From Sparassis latifolia (taxonomy: Eukaryota; Basidiomycota; Agaricomycetes; Polyporales; Sparassidaceae): 64,000 nt of DNA. Below are positions 36,968-49,040 of this stretch, one piece after another (positions within the stretch are counted from its first letter, which is position 1; the number at the start of each line of letters is the position of its first letter). The stretch spans positions 3,286,001 to 3,350,000 of the forward strand of contig CM031556.1 in NCBI GenBank assembly GCA_018466975.1. Direction: 5' to 3'. Made by a program: the position numbers and the translations under genes. Below the pieces are notes generated by a model. The model saw only the letters and a list, made by a program, of their open reading frames with translations, was not told the origin of the DNA and did no database searches.

Positions 36968-38678
36968 ATGTATGGAACTTCACTCTCTGATGACAGCTCT
37001 GTTCTGGAGTACACCCCGTATTGTAAGCAATGAAATTCGCTGCGGGTAATGCTTTGATTATATGTTTGGATTCCAGCGGAGGGGTCTCTGGAAGGTGGCG
37101 TAGAGGCTGCTCTGCAAGCTGGTTGGATCGCCTGGTACTCTGGATCCCAGACGAACTTCAACACCGTTGGAGGTGAATCAGCGGCTGGCGATTCATATCA
37201 TATCACTTCTTTCCCGGGAGCTAGCGTGGAGTTGCAGTTCTACGGCAAGTCCATGCCTACGTGCGTCATGATTCTCCTATTTATACCGTCTACAGGTACT
37301 GGCGTTTCCCTGTACGGATTTGCGAACTGCTCGTATCAGGCCACCATCGATAGTGGCGGCGTGCGCCAGTATTCTCCTGAAGACAATTTGGACAAATTGC
37401 TCTTTACCACAGGCACTGACAGCCTCACGCCGGGTACTCACTTCGTCAACTTGACTGCCTTACCGAATCCCAACAGCACTCAACAGCTATCGTTCGACAA
37501 CGCCGTAGTGTCTGATGCGACACTGTAAGTTGCATCCTATACTTTTATGCAAACGCTGCTGTTCTGACATGATTGCAGCGCCCAGGAGCCCATTCCTGTA
37601 GTATACAATAATTCTGACTACGAGGTCCTGCAATATGACGGGACGTGGACAGTCCCAACAGTGGTTGCCGGGATTCCTAATACTTCAGATCCATCCCCAT
37701 TTCACCAGACTGTTCAGTACGGGTCATCCGTGTCCATGAACTTCACGGGTGCGTCCGCGGTGATCGTCAAAGGTCCGAGGAACTGGGGTCATGCGGGCTA
37801 CAATGTGGTAAGTAAAATATACTATCAAGGGTTATTGATTTACTCTCGCGGCCTTACAGTCCTTGGATGGAATCAACAGCCAATACAATGCAAGCAGTTA
37901 TTGGCTGATCGGAGATGCGTTGTTATTCTACCAAAGAGGTCTGGACGTCAATGAGACCCATTACCTCGACGTGATCGACACGTCCCCCAACGGCGACAAG
38001 TTCATCCTGAACTACATCACGGTCTTTAATAAGAACACGATCGAACCAAGGTACGTGTCTGCGGTGTGGACAACGCGTTGACCACCTTCACTGACATGGT
38101 CCAGTTCCAACTTCTCCGTCAAAAAGAGCGTCAACGCAGGAGTCATTGTTGGTCCTGTGGTGGCGGGAGTTGTCGTTCTCGTGCTATTGGCGTTGATTGT
38201 GATGCGCCACCGGAGGCGCAAAATACGCCCTGAAGATCATATCACCCCATATCCTTGGTGGCAGAATTTCAGAGAACTTCGCCACTTAAGACGCACACAC
38301 GCGGATCCTCCAATGGTTTTCCTGGGTTCAGTGAGGGAGAAAGGCAGCCTCTCACAGCTTCAAAATACGAGACCATCTACCCATGTCACGCCTGTCCCTC
38401 CCTCACCTAGCCCGAGGAGCAGTTCCACCGCAGTTAGACCAACAAACTCCGGCGCTGCTTCTCATTCTGGTTCAGATGTACTCCATATTGCGCCACCTCG
38501 TCCATTGCCTGTTCCAACAACATCACGTCCTACCCCTCTCCTTCCTGCTGTGGCGCAACCACAACCGCAACAACCTGTGCTGGATGTCAACAGCATCATC
38601 GAGTTGATTGCACAGAGAATTGACAGACCGCATCCGGCATCGGATCGCGATTCTATGCCTCCGAGCCACCCTTCATAG
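36968..38678 (+). CDS. Single-pass membrane protein, tandem paralog 1
   Basis: Basidiomycete-type membrane protein of unknown role. Two related ectodomain segments of jelly-roll type are visible: SYHITSFPGASVELQFYG with TPGTHFVNLTALPN, then VQYGSSVSMNFTGASAVIVK with GPRNWGHAGYNVV and YWLIGDALLFYQRGLDVNE. Many Asn-X-Ser/Thr sites suggest a glycosylated extracellular face. A membrane helix (GVIVGPVVAGVVVLVLLALI) precedes an RHRRRK stop-transfer and a long Pro/Ser-rich cytosolic tail ending with DVNSIIELIAQRIDRPHP. There is no obvious signal peptide. The ATG at 36968 (MYGTSLSDDSSVLEYTPY) keeps an open frame. An ATG at 36961 gives MGNVWNFTL, matching paralog 2 (VWNYTIDDSS), but hits TGA at 36988, so one base separates it from the expected start. 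Confidence 0.8.
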
Positions 38679-39691
38679 CCTCTGCATCTTCTCTTCGACA
38701 TATCTGTTCTTCGGTAACCAACAAGGTGAGACACGTTCCTCTGGCATTTCATATCATCTTAAACCCTCTCTGTAGATGAACGTAACTTTGATTAATTTGG
38801 ATGGACCTTCTATGTTTGAGATACTCGCTTACAAGTCATTCTCTTAACGTTCGTTTATCAGTCGGTCTCAAGTACGAAGCTCTACAAACACCCTTGCTAA
38901 TCCGTATATTTTGTGAAGACTGTCCGCCGTTGTTCACGAACGATTATACGCTTACCGCCGGCGTTGCAGTATATCAGCGCGAGACGCTGAAAAGTCCTTC
39001 GAAGTCCTTTGATATCCCACTAGTCTTCATGATGTTAGCGACCTTCTCAGCGCCCGGGATATGGAAGGCACTGCAGTGGCAGCGAGCGCAAGTTCACCGC
39101 CCTTCGGCGCTTTGTGGCAGTAGACCGACATGCGTCTGCGAGATGCCGTGAACGTCTAGCTCCAGCTTTCAGCGCTCAGCGCTAGCGCTGAGCAGATCTC
39201 AACTCTCAGCGTCCGCGTCAATTGTCGTGCGAGCGTTGCCACAGTACTGTGTCTTTTCTGGCTGAAACTGTGTCTCTTTTGGCTGCTTGAATCGTGTCTC
39301 AATGACCGTGTCCTCGGTCCGTCAATAGAGAGCCTGTGAGAGATTCTGCAACATAGTGCTCGCTGTTCGTAGCTCACAGCACAAATCAGGTCAATGCAGA
39401 TTCACACATGCAAAGGCATCTTGTTGTCCAAGGCAAGGTTGATTGAAAGCTATGGCGTACCTTACAACAGCAGCGCGTATGCCCGGATGATCACTGGATC
39501 GTCGTGCAGTACCAGTACTTGCTTCTCCCGCTGCATTGATGGACCTCGCTTAATCGCTTGAATAAGTTTCATCGGTGCATCCCGCATTTTCTCAACTAGA
39601 GCAGGACCCTAGGCGCTGGGAGAACATGGCAGACATATAAGCTTGCCTAAGGCAGGCTGCCCCCTTTGCACCAGTATTGACGATACTGAGC
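38679..39691. other. Intergenic region between membrane paralogs, with palindrome
   Basis: About 1 kb without a recognisable gene. It holds a 20-bp perfect palindrome, GCTCAGCGCTAGCGCTGAGC, at 39174-39193, and just downstream two near-copies of ACTGTGTCTnTTnTGGCTG around 39246 and 39269. An antisense open frame at 39156-39377 includes the repeat KRHSFSQKRHS and is probably not a gene. Confidence 0.5.
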
Positions 39692-41379
39692 ATGATGAGT
39701 AGCAGTGTTTGGAACTACACCATTGATGATTCCAGTTCCTATTTGACCTACACGCCTCACGGTGCGCTCTTCTGTGCCGGATAGTTCGTTAGCACATTTT
39801 CGATGATTGACCCGTCTGTGCAGGGGATGGAGGTATTGGGGACTGGACCCACACCGGTTGGCAGCCATGGTACTCAGAGTCTGGCGGATGGAACACTGCC
39901 GGTGGAAACTATGCTACAGGGACCTCCTTGCACATAACATCCTTCCCCGGTGCCAGCGTAGAGCTCCAGTTCTATGGTGAGCGCAACACGTCAGTCATTG
40001 TCGGCTGTTCTAAAGACCTCTGTCTAGGGACATCAATTTACGTGTTCGGGACTTCGAACAGCTCCTACAATGTCGCGCTTGACAGCAGTATCTCTTCTAA
40101 CCTGACGCCCTTGTCGGGCGACCTCTTGTTCATGCAGGAGGGTTTGAGCCGAGGAACACATTTTCTCAACCTGACCGCACGCCCAGAGTCAAATAGCTCC
40201 CAGCAGTTAGCGCTCGACTCTCTGATTATTTCTCAGAAAATGGCCAAAGAGTACGTCGTCGTGCTTGCGATCCCCCAATCTGTCTTGCTCAGGTATACTT
40301 TTAGTGAAAGTGTGCCTATACCCGTCATTTACGACAATATGAACGCCTCGTTGCTGTACCGGGGCAATTGGTCCGTTCCCCCACTCAACAATCAGATACC
40401 TAACACCACCGACCCCAAACCTTATCACGAGACTGCTTTCATGGGCGCTTCTGTATCTCTTAACTTCACTGGTATTGCTATAGCTATCAATGGAACGCGG
40501 AACTGGGGAAACGGCATCTACAATGTGGTAAGTACTTCCTCAATCCTGTTGAACCTGCGTGGTGAGACTCTCGTCACTTGGTTCCTTGTCTAGACATTAG
40601 ACGGAATCAGTACGCAGTACAACGGCAGCACAATGTGGCTCGTCAGCGATGCTTTACTGTTCTACCAATCTGGTTTGAATGCTGATCAGACTCATACCTT
40701 GGAGTTGATCAGCACGGCACCAAATAGTTATAATCTGTGGCTCAACAGTATCACCGCGTTTGCCCCAAACATTACAACACCGAAGTACGTTCTTGATGAT
40801 TATCCGTCTAGTGCTACTCGATCTCAGACCAATTTTCGCAGTCCGAGAGCTACTGGTTCAGCCAAGAAAACCAACGTCGGCGTTATAGTTGGTCCTATCA
40901 TCGGTGCCATCGCCGCACTCCTTCTACTTGGAGCTGCATTCTGGTGGTGGCGGCGGTCACGCCGTGTTCGTGCCTATGGATCTGAAGGCAAGAACTTAAC
41001 ACCTTTCATTCAGCCAACGACTGTTCAATTCATCGATCCCTCCGCTCCCTATGACGCACCCCACGATGCTGCGAGCTCGCATGCAGCATCGAGCATCATC
41101 GCCCTCTCGAGCATGATGTACGAGAAGGATCGCTCCGTGCGAACCCTGGTGTCGCCGACAGGCGCCACGCAGGCTTCATCCATTTCTCACATCCCATCCA
41201 GCATTCCTCCGGAGAGTCAGGTTCGACCACTAACTGTGCCATCAGCCCAACCACCAGCACCTGCTCAGCAACCTGTCGACGTCGATCACATAATCGAACT
41301 CATTGCCGGGAGGATTGATCGCTCGCAAGCATTCGATCCATCTTCTCCCCCGCCGCAGTATCAACTTGGGCATATGTAG
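39692..41379 (+). CDS. Single-pass membrane protein, tandem paralog 2
   Basis: Paralog of the preceding gene in the same orientation, about 1 kb downstream, and likely a tandem duplicate. The N-terminus MMSSSVWNYTIDDSSSYLTY is followed by an intron, then DWTHTGWQPWYSESGGWNTA and SLHITSFPGASVELQFYG, nearly identical to paralog 1. The second ectodomain segment has GASVSLNFTGIAIAINGTRN, GNGIYNVV and MWLVSDALLFYQSGLNADQT. Then come a Ser-rich stalk, a membrane helix (GVIVGPIIGAIAALLLLGAA) with WWWRRSRRVR, and a Ser/Pro-rich tail ending VDHIIELIAGRIDRSQAF and PPPQYQLGHM. Intron positions match paralog 1. Start codons at 39692 and 39695 are adjacent; either could be used. Function unknown; a surface or cell-wall role is inference from topology. 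Confidence 0.85.
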
Positions 41380-42956
41380 TGCCATTGCGAGTTCGGCCTG
41401 CACGGTCTGCTTCTGGTATCTTAATAGTGTCTGTGTTTATAATCCGTCTGTTCTTCTGCCTGTGTCTGAGTGTTCAACGCTCAACGTCCATTTCTTGTAA
41501 TGCTTCTGTCCTTTACACGACTCGGAATGCCCGTTCTCGACACAATATTCGTATATTTCTTGGCTATGTCGAGATGTTCGCTATCATGATTATAAGATAT
41601 GTTCACTGGCACACAAACTTTTCGGTGAGGTTGGCTGCAGACTATGGGGTGTAATCGCATAAGACCTTACCCACTTGAAAGGCGGCATCAATATTGGGTT
41701 CCGGCTCAAAGCTCAAGGGCGGATATCACTCACAATGGGGCTCATGCGGCATGTGGTATGTGCCAGCTCCTCGAATTCATAATCTGGAAGCAAAACCTCA
41801 TCGCGACGTTTGAAGACCTTGTGGGAAGGCATCGTCGGCGAAGGCCACCAGGGATGGCGACACAAATCGATGTGAAGTAAAAGACTATGGTCAACTGGTC
41901 ATTTTCATTTTCTGTCAAACTTACGGTCAAAAGAACCCTCCTCTTGTTTCAGAGGCCAATCGGCACCACCGCAAAGTCAGACATCTATTACTTTCTGTTT
42001 ACCTACTAATCTGACACGGATGATCATTGTGAGGAATTCGGAGGTTCGGGGTGGTTTCAATCTTCCTTGATGATCCACTCGTATGGATGCTCGCGCTAAA
42101 CTGTACTGGAAAGTGGAGCTTGTGCAGAGGCCTTCTGATGCAAGAGGAGATAAGAAGGACCAGCTACTAAATAGTTACTATCTCGCTCACCGCATCGAAA
42201 TCCTGGCGGCTCGTAATACTACTACGTCACCAAGTGGCAGGGCTCACTGCTGCCGCGATGGGTGAGAGAACTCAATCTCATGCGAGCATCTTGATCAGCT
42301 CGCCTCGAGACGGACAAAGATGAGAAGGTAGCTCTGGGCCTAGACTCCAGAACCTAAGAACGCTTCGACGACCACCCTCCTATCGCTGCATAAGTATTTA
42401 TTTCGTTGGCATCGCCGAGACGAATTCAACGTTGGAAGAGTGGAGGTAATAGATACGTCCATCAACGACGCCGCCGCATAAACTCTCTTCCATAGATGCG
42501 TAGACCCACGCAAGCCGCCGCCGATCGTTTGTGCGACCCTCTGTAAGTTCGGCGTTTCGGTCGTGCAGCTGCCTCCGCCGACATGGTGAATAAAGGCATA
42601 TTGAATCTATTGATTACTTACGTTCATTTGCACTGTCAACGTCTTAGTGATCGCAAGGTGCGATCCGGTAAGCCGAGGTGAGCTGTGAACGTAAATGATA
42701 ACGTGGACGGGCCGGGGATGCACGCCATCGACAATCAGTGAGTATACCACATATCGTCACAATCTACACTGTTCAAAGTTCAACACCATGACACTCGAAA
42801 TGGATGGACGTCTAGACATCTTGTCAGCGACTCGAGAGCATAATGTAGACTATGCAAGTGCAGGATATAAATGAACCAATTAGTTGGTCTACAATACGAC
42901 TTACACGACAGCAATGTGCACAGTGTAACGAGACAGAGGCAGGTCAAGGACCAGTG
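41380..42956. other. Gene-free stretch, about 1.6 kb
   Basis: It lies between the 3' end of membrane paralog 2 (plus) and the 3' end of the methyltransferase gene (minus). Only short open frames occur, none with a recognisable motif or convincing splice structure. No repeats were noticed apart from short AT-rich patches. Confidence 0.5.
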
Positions 42957-44475
42957 TCATGGGCGCCTCTTACGGGCGTAAACATGCTCAACCAGAATAT
43001 ATGCAGGAGTGCGTGCTTCCAAGAGCTCACGACGCGCATTTCCTTCGAGCTCATTGACGACAACCTCAGGGAGACCGGTTCCAAGTAGGAGAGGACGTCC
43101 GGATTTTAGGAAGGCCTGTGGTACAAATAATTGTCGGCATGAATAACATCCAGATAGGTTAGGCACCCACCAAAATGTCTTCCCTGAACACCTGTGCAAT
43201 GCGGTTTTGACGTAGAGACTCTGGATCATTGCCAGTTCTCCATGGCGCAGTCGGGAACCAGAATTTTCTGTACACAACGTCTTCGAACGAGCCGTGGTCC
43301 CTCATCCAACCATGCAAGTAATTTGCCGCATCTGGCTCTCCTCCTCTCGTGAGGACGGCCATATGACAATGGTTCATCCATCGCGCCAACCACGACGGCG
43401 CGTGCTGACCTAAAAGTGGCTGTTTGTCTATACTGTAAACGCGAAAGTCGAACTCCAAGAGGTCAACAAGTCCGCCTGGGCGCAAAGTCTGGGAGATTTG
43501 ATCGACCAAGCCTTGGTAGTCTCGAATCTGAGATGTGCAGATATAGCCACATAAGGAAGGTCATTAGGGGACGGAGATTGCGCAAGATTCGATCAGCACA
43601 GATCCGCGCCGACAGAAGGGGTCGAGACACTCACTCCGGAAGAGACCAGCCGGGCATGCACGACGTCGAATTCGCCATAAAAGTGTTGCAGACCAAGATT
43701 GATGTCGTCCACCTCGCTCCTATCCACGAAGTTCATGAGCTGGAGAGTGGTTGGGAGACACGCCCTGAGGCATTCTCACCTACAATTTGCCGGCATATTC
43801 CTGATGAGAAAACTGTCAACCAGCCGACTCGGGGTGTGCACGACAATACTCACAGCACTTGCATGGGAACAAGATCGACCGCAACCGTGCTGCAGTGTGG
43901 AAAATCGCGAGCAACATCCAGTATCCTGGGGCCGCACAAATTCATTAAGGTGAAAATTGTAGAATGGCGAGAGGCCTACCAACTGCCACTTCCACAACCA
44001 AGATCAATGCAAGTCTTTGTGGCCCCAGGTGTATCGTCGGCCAAAACTTCCGGTAAAGGCGGAGGATACTTGCCCATCACCTCAGCAAACAGCACATGCT
44101 GCTGGTCTAACACAGCGCGTCAGTATCGATGGAAGTACGAGTAGAGAGTCCGGAGTGGAACTTACCCAGCCGCTCGAACTCTTCATCATCTGCCGGCAAG
44201 CGGTAAATCTCCGAATAATTGTTGAGGCCACGCCCATACTCGAGTGTGTACGCGGCGGCACGCATAGAACCTGTCATGGAAAACACAGAAGGAACGGGCG
44301 ACGCGGAACGCATCTCCCAGTCGTTGGAGGTCGCGGAACTGGCAACGCTCGGAGCAAAACGCGGACAGGAGCCGGAGAGCATGGAGAGAGAGTCGGTATC
44401 ATTGTCTGAGACGTCGTAGAAAGGAGACATGGGTGGCGGAGAGTGTACAGCGTGCATGGGGGGCGAGAGTAACAT
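42957..44475 (-). CDS. SAM-dependent class I methyltransferase
   Basis: Putative Rossmann-fold methyltransferase of the broad fungal LaeA/TAM-like type; substrate unknown. A Ser-rich disordered N-terminus (SDNDTDSLSMLSGSCPRF) precedes YTLEYGRGLNNYSEIYRLPA. After an intron come HVLFAEVMGKYPPPLPEVLA and motif I CIDLGCGSGSW, whose glycine loop is split by an intron before ILDVARDFPHCSTVAVDLVP; the acidic residue at the end of strand 2 is the D in AVDLVP. Further on are NMPANCR, EVDDINLGLQHFYGEFDVVH with ARLVSSG, then LRPGGLVDLLEFDFRVYS, the post-motif. The C-terminal part ends HVYARKRRP. A start at 44475 or at 44430 (MSPFYDVSD) is possible. TATA-like sequences at 44478-44488 and 44503-44518 favour a start close to here. 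Confidence 0.85.
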
Positions 44476-47400
44476 TATAATATATAGGCAGGGCAGGCAA
44501 CACTTTAGTATAAATTATAAATTTCACGGCGGAGGAGATGGTGGCGACCGACGCCCAACGCCCGTGACGCCGTCCCCATCGGAGGCACGTGACCTCGCAT
44601 CACTCTTCCTCTTCTCAAGTTCCTCCTCACCGCCATCTCCGTCTCCCGTTCCCGAAATCATGTTCGCTAGCATGTCCTTTTCCTGTGCACCAGCCGCGTA
44701 AACAGTGCTTGCATTCATCTCACTGAACTGCTCCACTGCACTTTTCTCCTATCTGTCACCCCTCAGCGAATCTACACCCGCGAACAACACTGGCATATTC
44801 TGCGGAGCCAGTCTAACGGCACGACGAGCTACTGGCCACTTCCTCGCCTGCTGACTTCCTCGTTCCGCTTCCGATCGAAGTATCCCCACACCCGGTAGCT
44901 CTAGCCAAAACGTTGACAAGGTTACCACCTTCCAGTTGAGTGTTCCCCTGCAATACAAGGTCGCTCTTCGGCTGATGCGCGAGATTAACTCTCATAAATT
45001 TCTTCCGGTCCTTTGTTTGACAGCGTCAGTCCCTGCTTCCGCCAGTTCCCTTTGCTAACGCTGCGAGGTCATGTCAAATTTGTCAAGCAAAAGCACCCTA
45101 GATCTTGTACAGATGTAGTATCTGCGACCTGCCGACTTCTGGCCATGAGCTCGCCGCTCGTTACACCACCTCTTCTCGAGCTTTCCATCGTCGCCTCTTC
45201 GGGATCTGCATTTACCTATTCTGCTCGCACATACTCACTCTACCTTCCCGCGACGCGTTGCGCACAGTTCGGAGGCAATTGAGTTTGGTGCCGCAACTGC
45301 CGTCTGGACCTGGATGCATTGTTTATTTTCACAAATTGCGTCGCTCCAGTGGCTCTATCGGATACACTCTCGAGCATCCTCAGTTCTCTCTCAACTAGGA
45401 ACTTACCGGCTACCATATTGCTGGCCTACGCACTGAAAAAGTGATGAGCCGTGATAATACATCGTCGGAAACCGGACGGTCTGCTTCCGGCTCTGACTGA
45501 TTACATGGAACAGACCGGCGCTATTCGTGAGTCGCTTGCATGGTCGCTGCATTCCCGCGGTGTTTCAATCGTCTTCCTGACTGTGCGCCACCATCTGTAT
45601 CCCCTGTTCATCCTGTGGTTGGCACTCATTACCAGCTCTCTGAGAGTGTTTGCTTGGTTTCGCCAATATGTGCTTGACCAGGCATCATATGCCCGAAGAG
45701 GCAATTTGGTTGTTCCCTTTCGGCTGAGCGTCAATTGTCGTCTATGACCCCAGGGCGCTCAGTGTGAGACTTCAACTTTTTTGTAGTAGCATTGCTCCAG
45801 CCGTTCCACTGCTCGATAAGCATCTCCGATACCTGGAGTCTTATGATATGGCGAGTCCTCGGTTTTTCATGTCTGATTGATCAAGGTGGTGGCAGGGTCC
45901 TGCAATTGTCCGTGTATGCTATGTCCCGACCCACAGGCGTTCCGTGGGATTCTCGCGTTCTGAACACTCCGAGTTGGGACATGAGTTCAGTTCTTACTCG
46001 CCGCCGTGCTAAATTCATTCCACTCGTGCCGCTGTCCAAATTGTTTAACAGGACATGCGAGTCCCATACCCACAGTGGCTGGTACGTCGAGTAACATGCG
46101 TGTTGCAAATGCTGTATTGTGTATTTCACACTGCTGACTGGGATGTGTGCCCATCTCAACATTCTCTATCACCGCCGGCACCCACGGAGAGCGTGTAGGA
46201 AGACCTGCGAGTCTGTCATTGAATGGCCCGCGCTGCTTGGCGCTATGATGGAGTTGTTCATACTCTCCGACCGTGCTACACGCTTGATCCTCGGTCTTGA
46301 ACACCGCCGACTCAGTGTGTCCTCATTTTTGACAGTCTAGCAGGCGCACTGGCCGTCAATTTTTATTCAGGCCGAATCGGCAGTGCAGTGCCATATACTT
46401 CAGCAATATTTATTGAAAAGCGAAGCATCAGCGGACTGTTTCGCCAACTTGTTCCACCCTGTGTACATTCGGGCCTGCCGTGAGCGTGTTCGTCACTGCG
46501 ATAGTGTCAGCTCCACCTAGAGTATCGGAACGACCAGGCTAAAAATCTGCTTTCCGTTGCCGCGGTATTATCGATCGAGAAGGTGAGTGTTTGTTCCATA
46601 TCAGGACATTCGGATAGCCATCCATTCTCCTCCAGGTTGTTACAAACCACAGTTCAGATTCGTGCACAAAGACGCCCCTGTATCGGACTAACAGGTCGCA
46701 CATTTTGTGGTGCTCACAACGAACCACGTTGGGCTCTGATTGCGGCAGGAGTCCGCTATGATGCGGGAGATCGCAACATGGGAATCACAAGGCAAGAAGC
46801 TGAGAATGAATATTCGAGAGGTACCTCCACGCGTGAGCTCATGGATTTTAATCTCGCCAGACTCGCTCACGGACAGTCACCTGTGCTATCTTGGTGTGTT
46901 CGGCTCGTATGACATACTGTGCCATCTTAAGCGAATGGTCGCCTGTCGACCAAATATTTTGATCGTTCAATAAACCACGTACATTCACCGAAAGCTTTGA
47001 GACCTACTCACCAAGGGATGCGGAGAAAACACCACTCAGAATAGCAGCACGGAAAGCTTCCGTACGGACGAACGGTCAATACTTCAGGGTCTAGCCTGCC
47101 GTTGCGTTCCTTAACTCGTGCAAACAGCTTCCTGCGCGCTATCATCCAGACCTTGGGTGCTCTGCGCGCTTGGCACCGGCCCAGAAGGATTCATCCGCGT
47201 CCCCTGTGACCATCGGAATTGCGGTCCAAAACCTATGCTGGTTCTGTTCAGACATGCCCTACCACAGTGCACATAGTGCATGTCAGATGGTGCCGGCGGA
47301 GCTAGCAAGTGCTAAGACTTTCGGGCCTCGTGTAGAAGAGCCAAATCTGTCCGCTGCTCTATCGCGGAGCCCGGAGCATGAGTCACTAATGAGCCGTGCA

Positions 47401-47823
47401 GTTGTTCAACGTTCAACGTTGAAAAGTTAACACCACCTAGATCAAGGCCCGGGTACGGCAGTATTCAGAATAAAAAGGTATATGAAGTGCTGCACTTGGA
47501 CTTGTATATCAATTCAAATTCTCAACACTTGCGAATGTGCCAATAATTGCTGCCAAGTCTTCGTCTACATGATGCGGTAGTCAAGATGTGTCAATGCCAT
47601 GAGCTATGCCCCAAAAGTGAAGACTCACTATATTGGCCAGCTCCTGGTTGTGCAACATCATGCATATACGACACCCACCAGTTCGAGCACCGGAACGATT
47701 TTGTAGATGATCAGTGTGCGAATCATCTATCAGGCCTTGCAGTCATAAATACATTTGGCATCAACGACGATCAAGACGTCCTTGAGATTGAAGAAAAATT
47801 TATGGCTACACGAACACGAACAT
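44476..47823. other. Gene-poor stretch, about 3.3 kb
   Basis: This stretch lies upstream of the methyltransferase and downstream of IST1. The first few hundred bases probably hold the methyltransferase promoter. The open frame at 44524-44736 (-) encodes a Gly/Asp/Glu-rich peptide without a domain. Between 45000 and 47400 there are only short frames on both strands, with no family signature and no convincing splice pattern. A small inverted motif TTCAACGTTGAA lies near 47413. It could be decayed or non-coding DNA. Confidence 0.45.
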
Positions 47824-47889
47824 TTCATGACGCATACATACTATCATCGGCGGGAATATGTTCATGACGCATACATACTATCATCGGCG
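47824..47889. repeat. 29-bp direct repeat at the IST1 stop codon
   Basis: A 29-base sequence occurs at 47824-47852 and again at 47861-47889, a period of 37 bases with an 8-base spacer. On the minus strand the copy at 47861-47889 encodes the last residues ADDSMYAS and the stop of IST1, and the other copy lies just downstream in the 3' UTR. Confidence 0.85.
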
Positions 47890-49040
47890 TCCTTGACAGG
47901 CTTAGGAGGTTCCTTGACAACCTTCTCCTTCTCTCTAGGTATGTCCTCTTCTTCTGTGGGTGGCAGCTCAGGGAGTTTCGGTGTCCGCACGCCAGCGCTC
48001 CTGGCTTCCGCCGAGATGGTGACGGAGTCAACTGGCTTGGGAGATTCGGGAACTTCTTTACCATCAACGATGGCCGCCTGGCATGTCCTTCAGCGCGGCG
48101 CTCGAGGAGAATAGAGACGGGGGCTTACCTTGACTCCACCATCTCCGCCGGCATCGTCGGTGTCGTGGTTGGGATATTCTGGGGGAGACCAGTCTACGCC
48201 GTATCCCTTGGCGATTTCAGCAAGATACGCGTCTACCAGTGATGGACCTGGTGTAAAAACCGCCAGCTTCCGTGTGACCTAATGAACAGTTACAACTTCG
48301 CCTAACTTCCAGCTAGGACGTAATAAACTCACCCGTTCACTGACACAGCCATCGCGATTTTCCATGACTGCAATCGCGAACTCGCGGCCGTATTTGTGCA
48401 TGAGCATGTCACGTAAGACCTGCAATTCTTCAGATGATGTGCGGTCAGAATGTAAACCATTGCGGGATATTCACGGGTTGCATTACCTTTCAATTCGGTC
48501 CGAGGTGCCGCATGTATTATGGCACAAACTCCTTCACTTACACCGGCATCGGGTTCCCGCGTGCTAGCTAAATCAGCCCGTGAATCCTCTGAAGAGGCGT
48601 CGCAGGTGCACTCACTTCTGATCCAGCAGTCCGAATCGCGATATTAACAACTCACAATACAATTCCAATAGTTCCAGTAACTCTACGTAAATGTCTTCGT
48701 GGATGACTGGACAACGAATGAGGATGCTGCAGTGAGAAGCGACTGTAGCACGCACTGTTCTCCACTTTAATCCTGGCCGTCTCAAGCTTCCCCTTCTCAA
48801 GTAGAAAAGCAATGTCGCGTCTCGCTGCTTTAGCCTGCGCGCTCTTCTTCTCCTGCAGGGTACGCAGCCTCTGCACACCCAGCCTGAAATCCGATGCATA
48901 AGAATGAGCTGCTAGGCCTCGAACCACAGGTGAGAGTACCGGAGTTGGACCTGTAGGGGTCGCGGGGTCAGGAAAAACAATTACTTGAGCTACAGCGGAT
49001 CTTGGCTCACCTTTGCTTTGGCAGGAACCCACGGCACCAT
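47862..49040 (-). CDS. ist1: IST1, ESCRT-III regulator of multivesicular body sorting
   Basis: ESCRT-III-like protein that binds Did2/CHMP1 and Vps4 and controls endosomal vesicle formation. The N-terminal helix is assembled from MVPWVPAKAK (49040-49011), an 11-nt microexon VQL(R) at 48940-48950, and LGVQRLRTLQEKKSAQAKAA from 48883. It continues RRDIAFLLEKGKLETARIKV, IIHEDIYVELLELLELYCEL and LISRFGLLDQ, then TREPDAGVSEGVCAIIHAAP and MLMHKYGREFAIAVMENRDG. The linker has GYGVDWSPPEYPNHD, and the C-terminal tail is Glu/Pro/Lys-rich, ending DADDSMYAS. This order is the canonical Ist1 domain. Acceptor choices at the TREPD exon (CTAG) and ELQVL exon (GAAG) were set by frame and homology. Confidence 0.92.

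Noticed and set aside
45451..45747. Plus-strand open frame of 98 codons in the 44-47 kb gap
   Set aside because: No homology recognised, no splice partners, and length within chance expectation.
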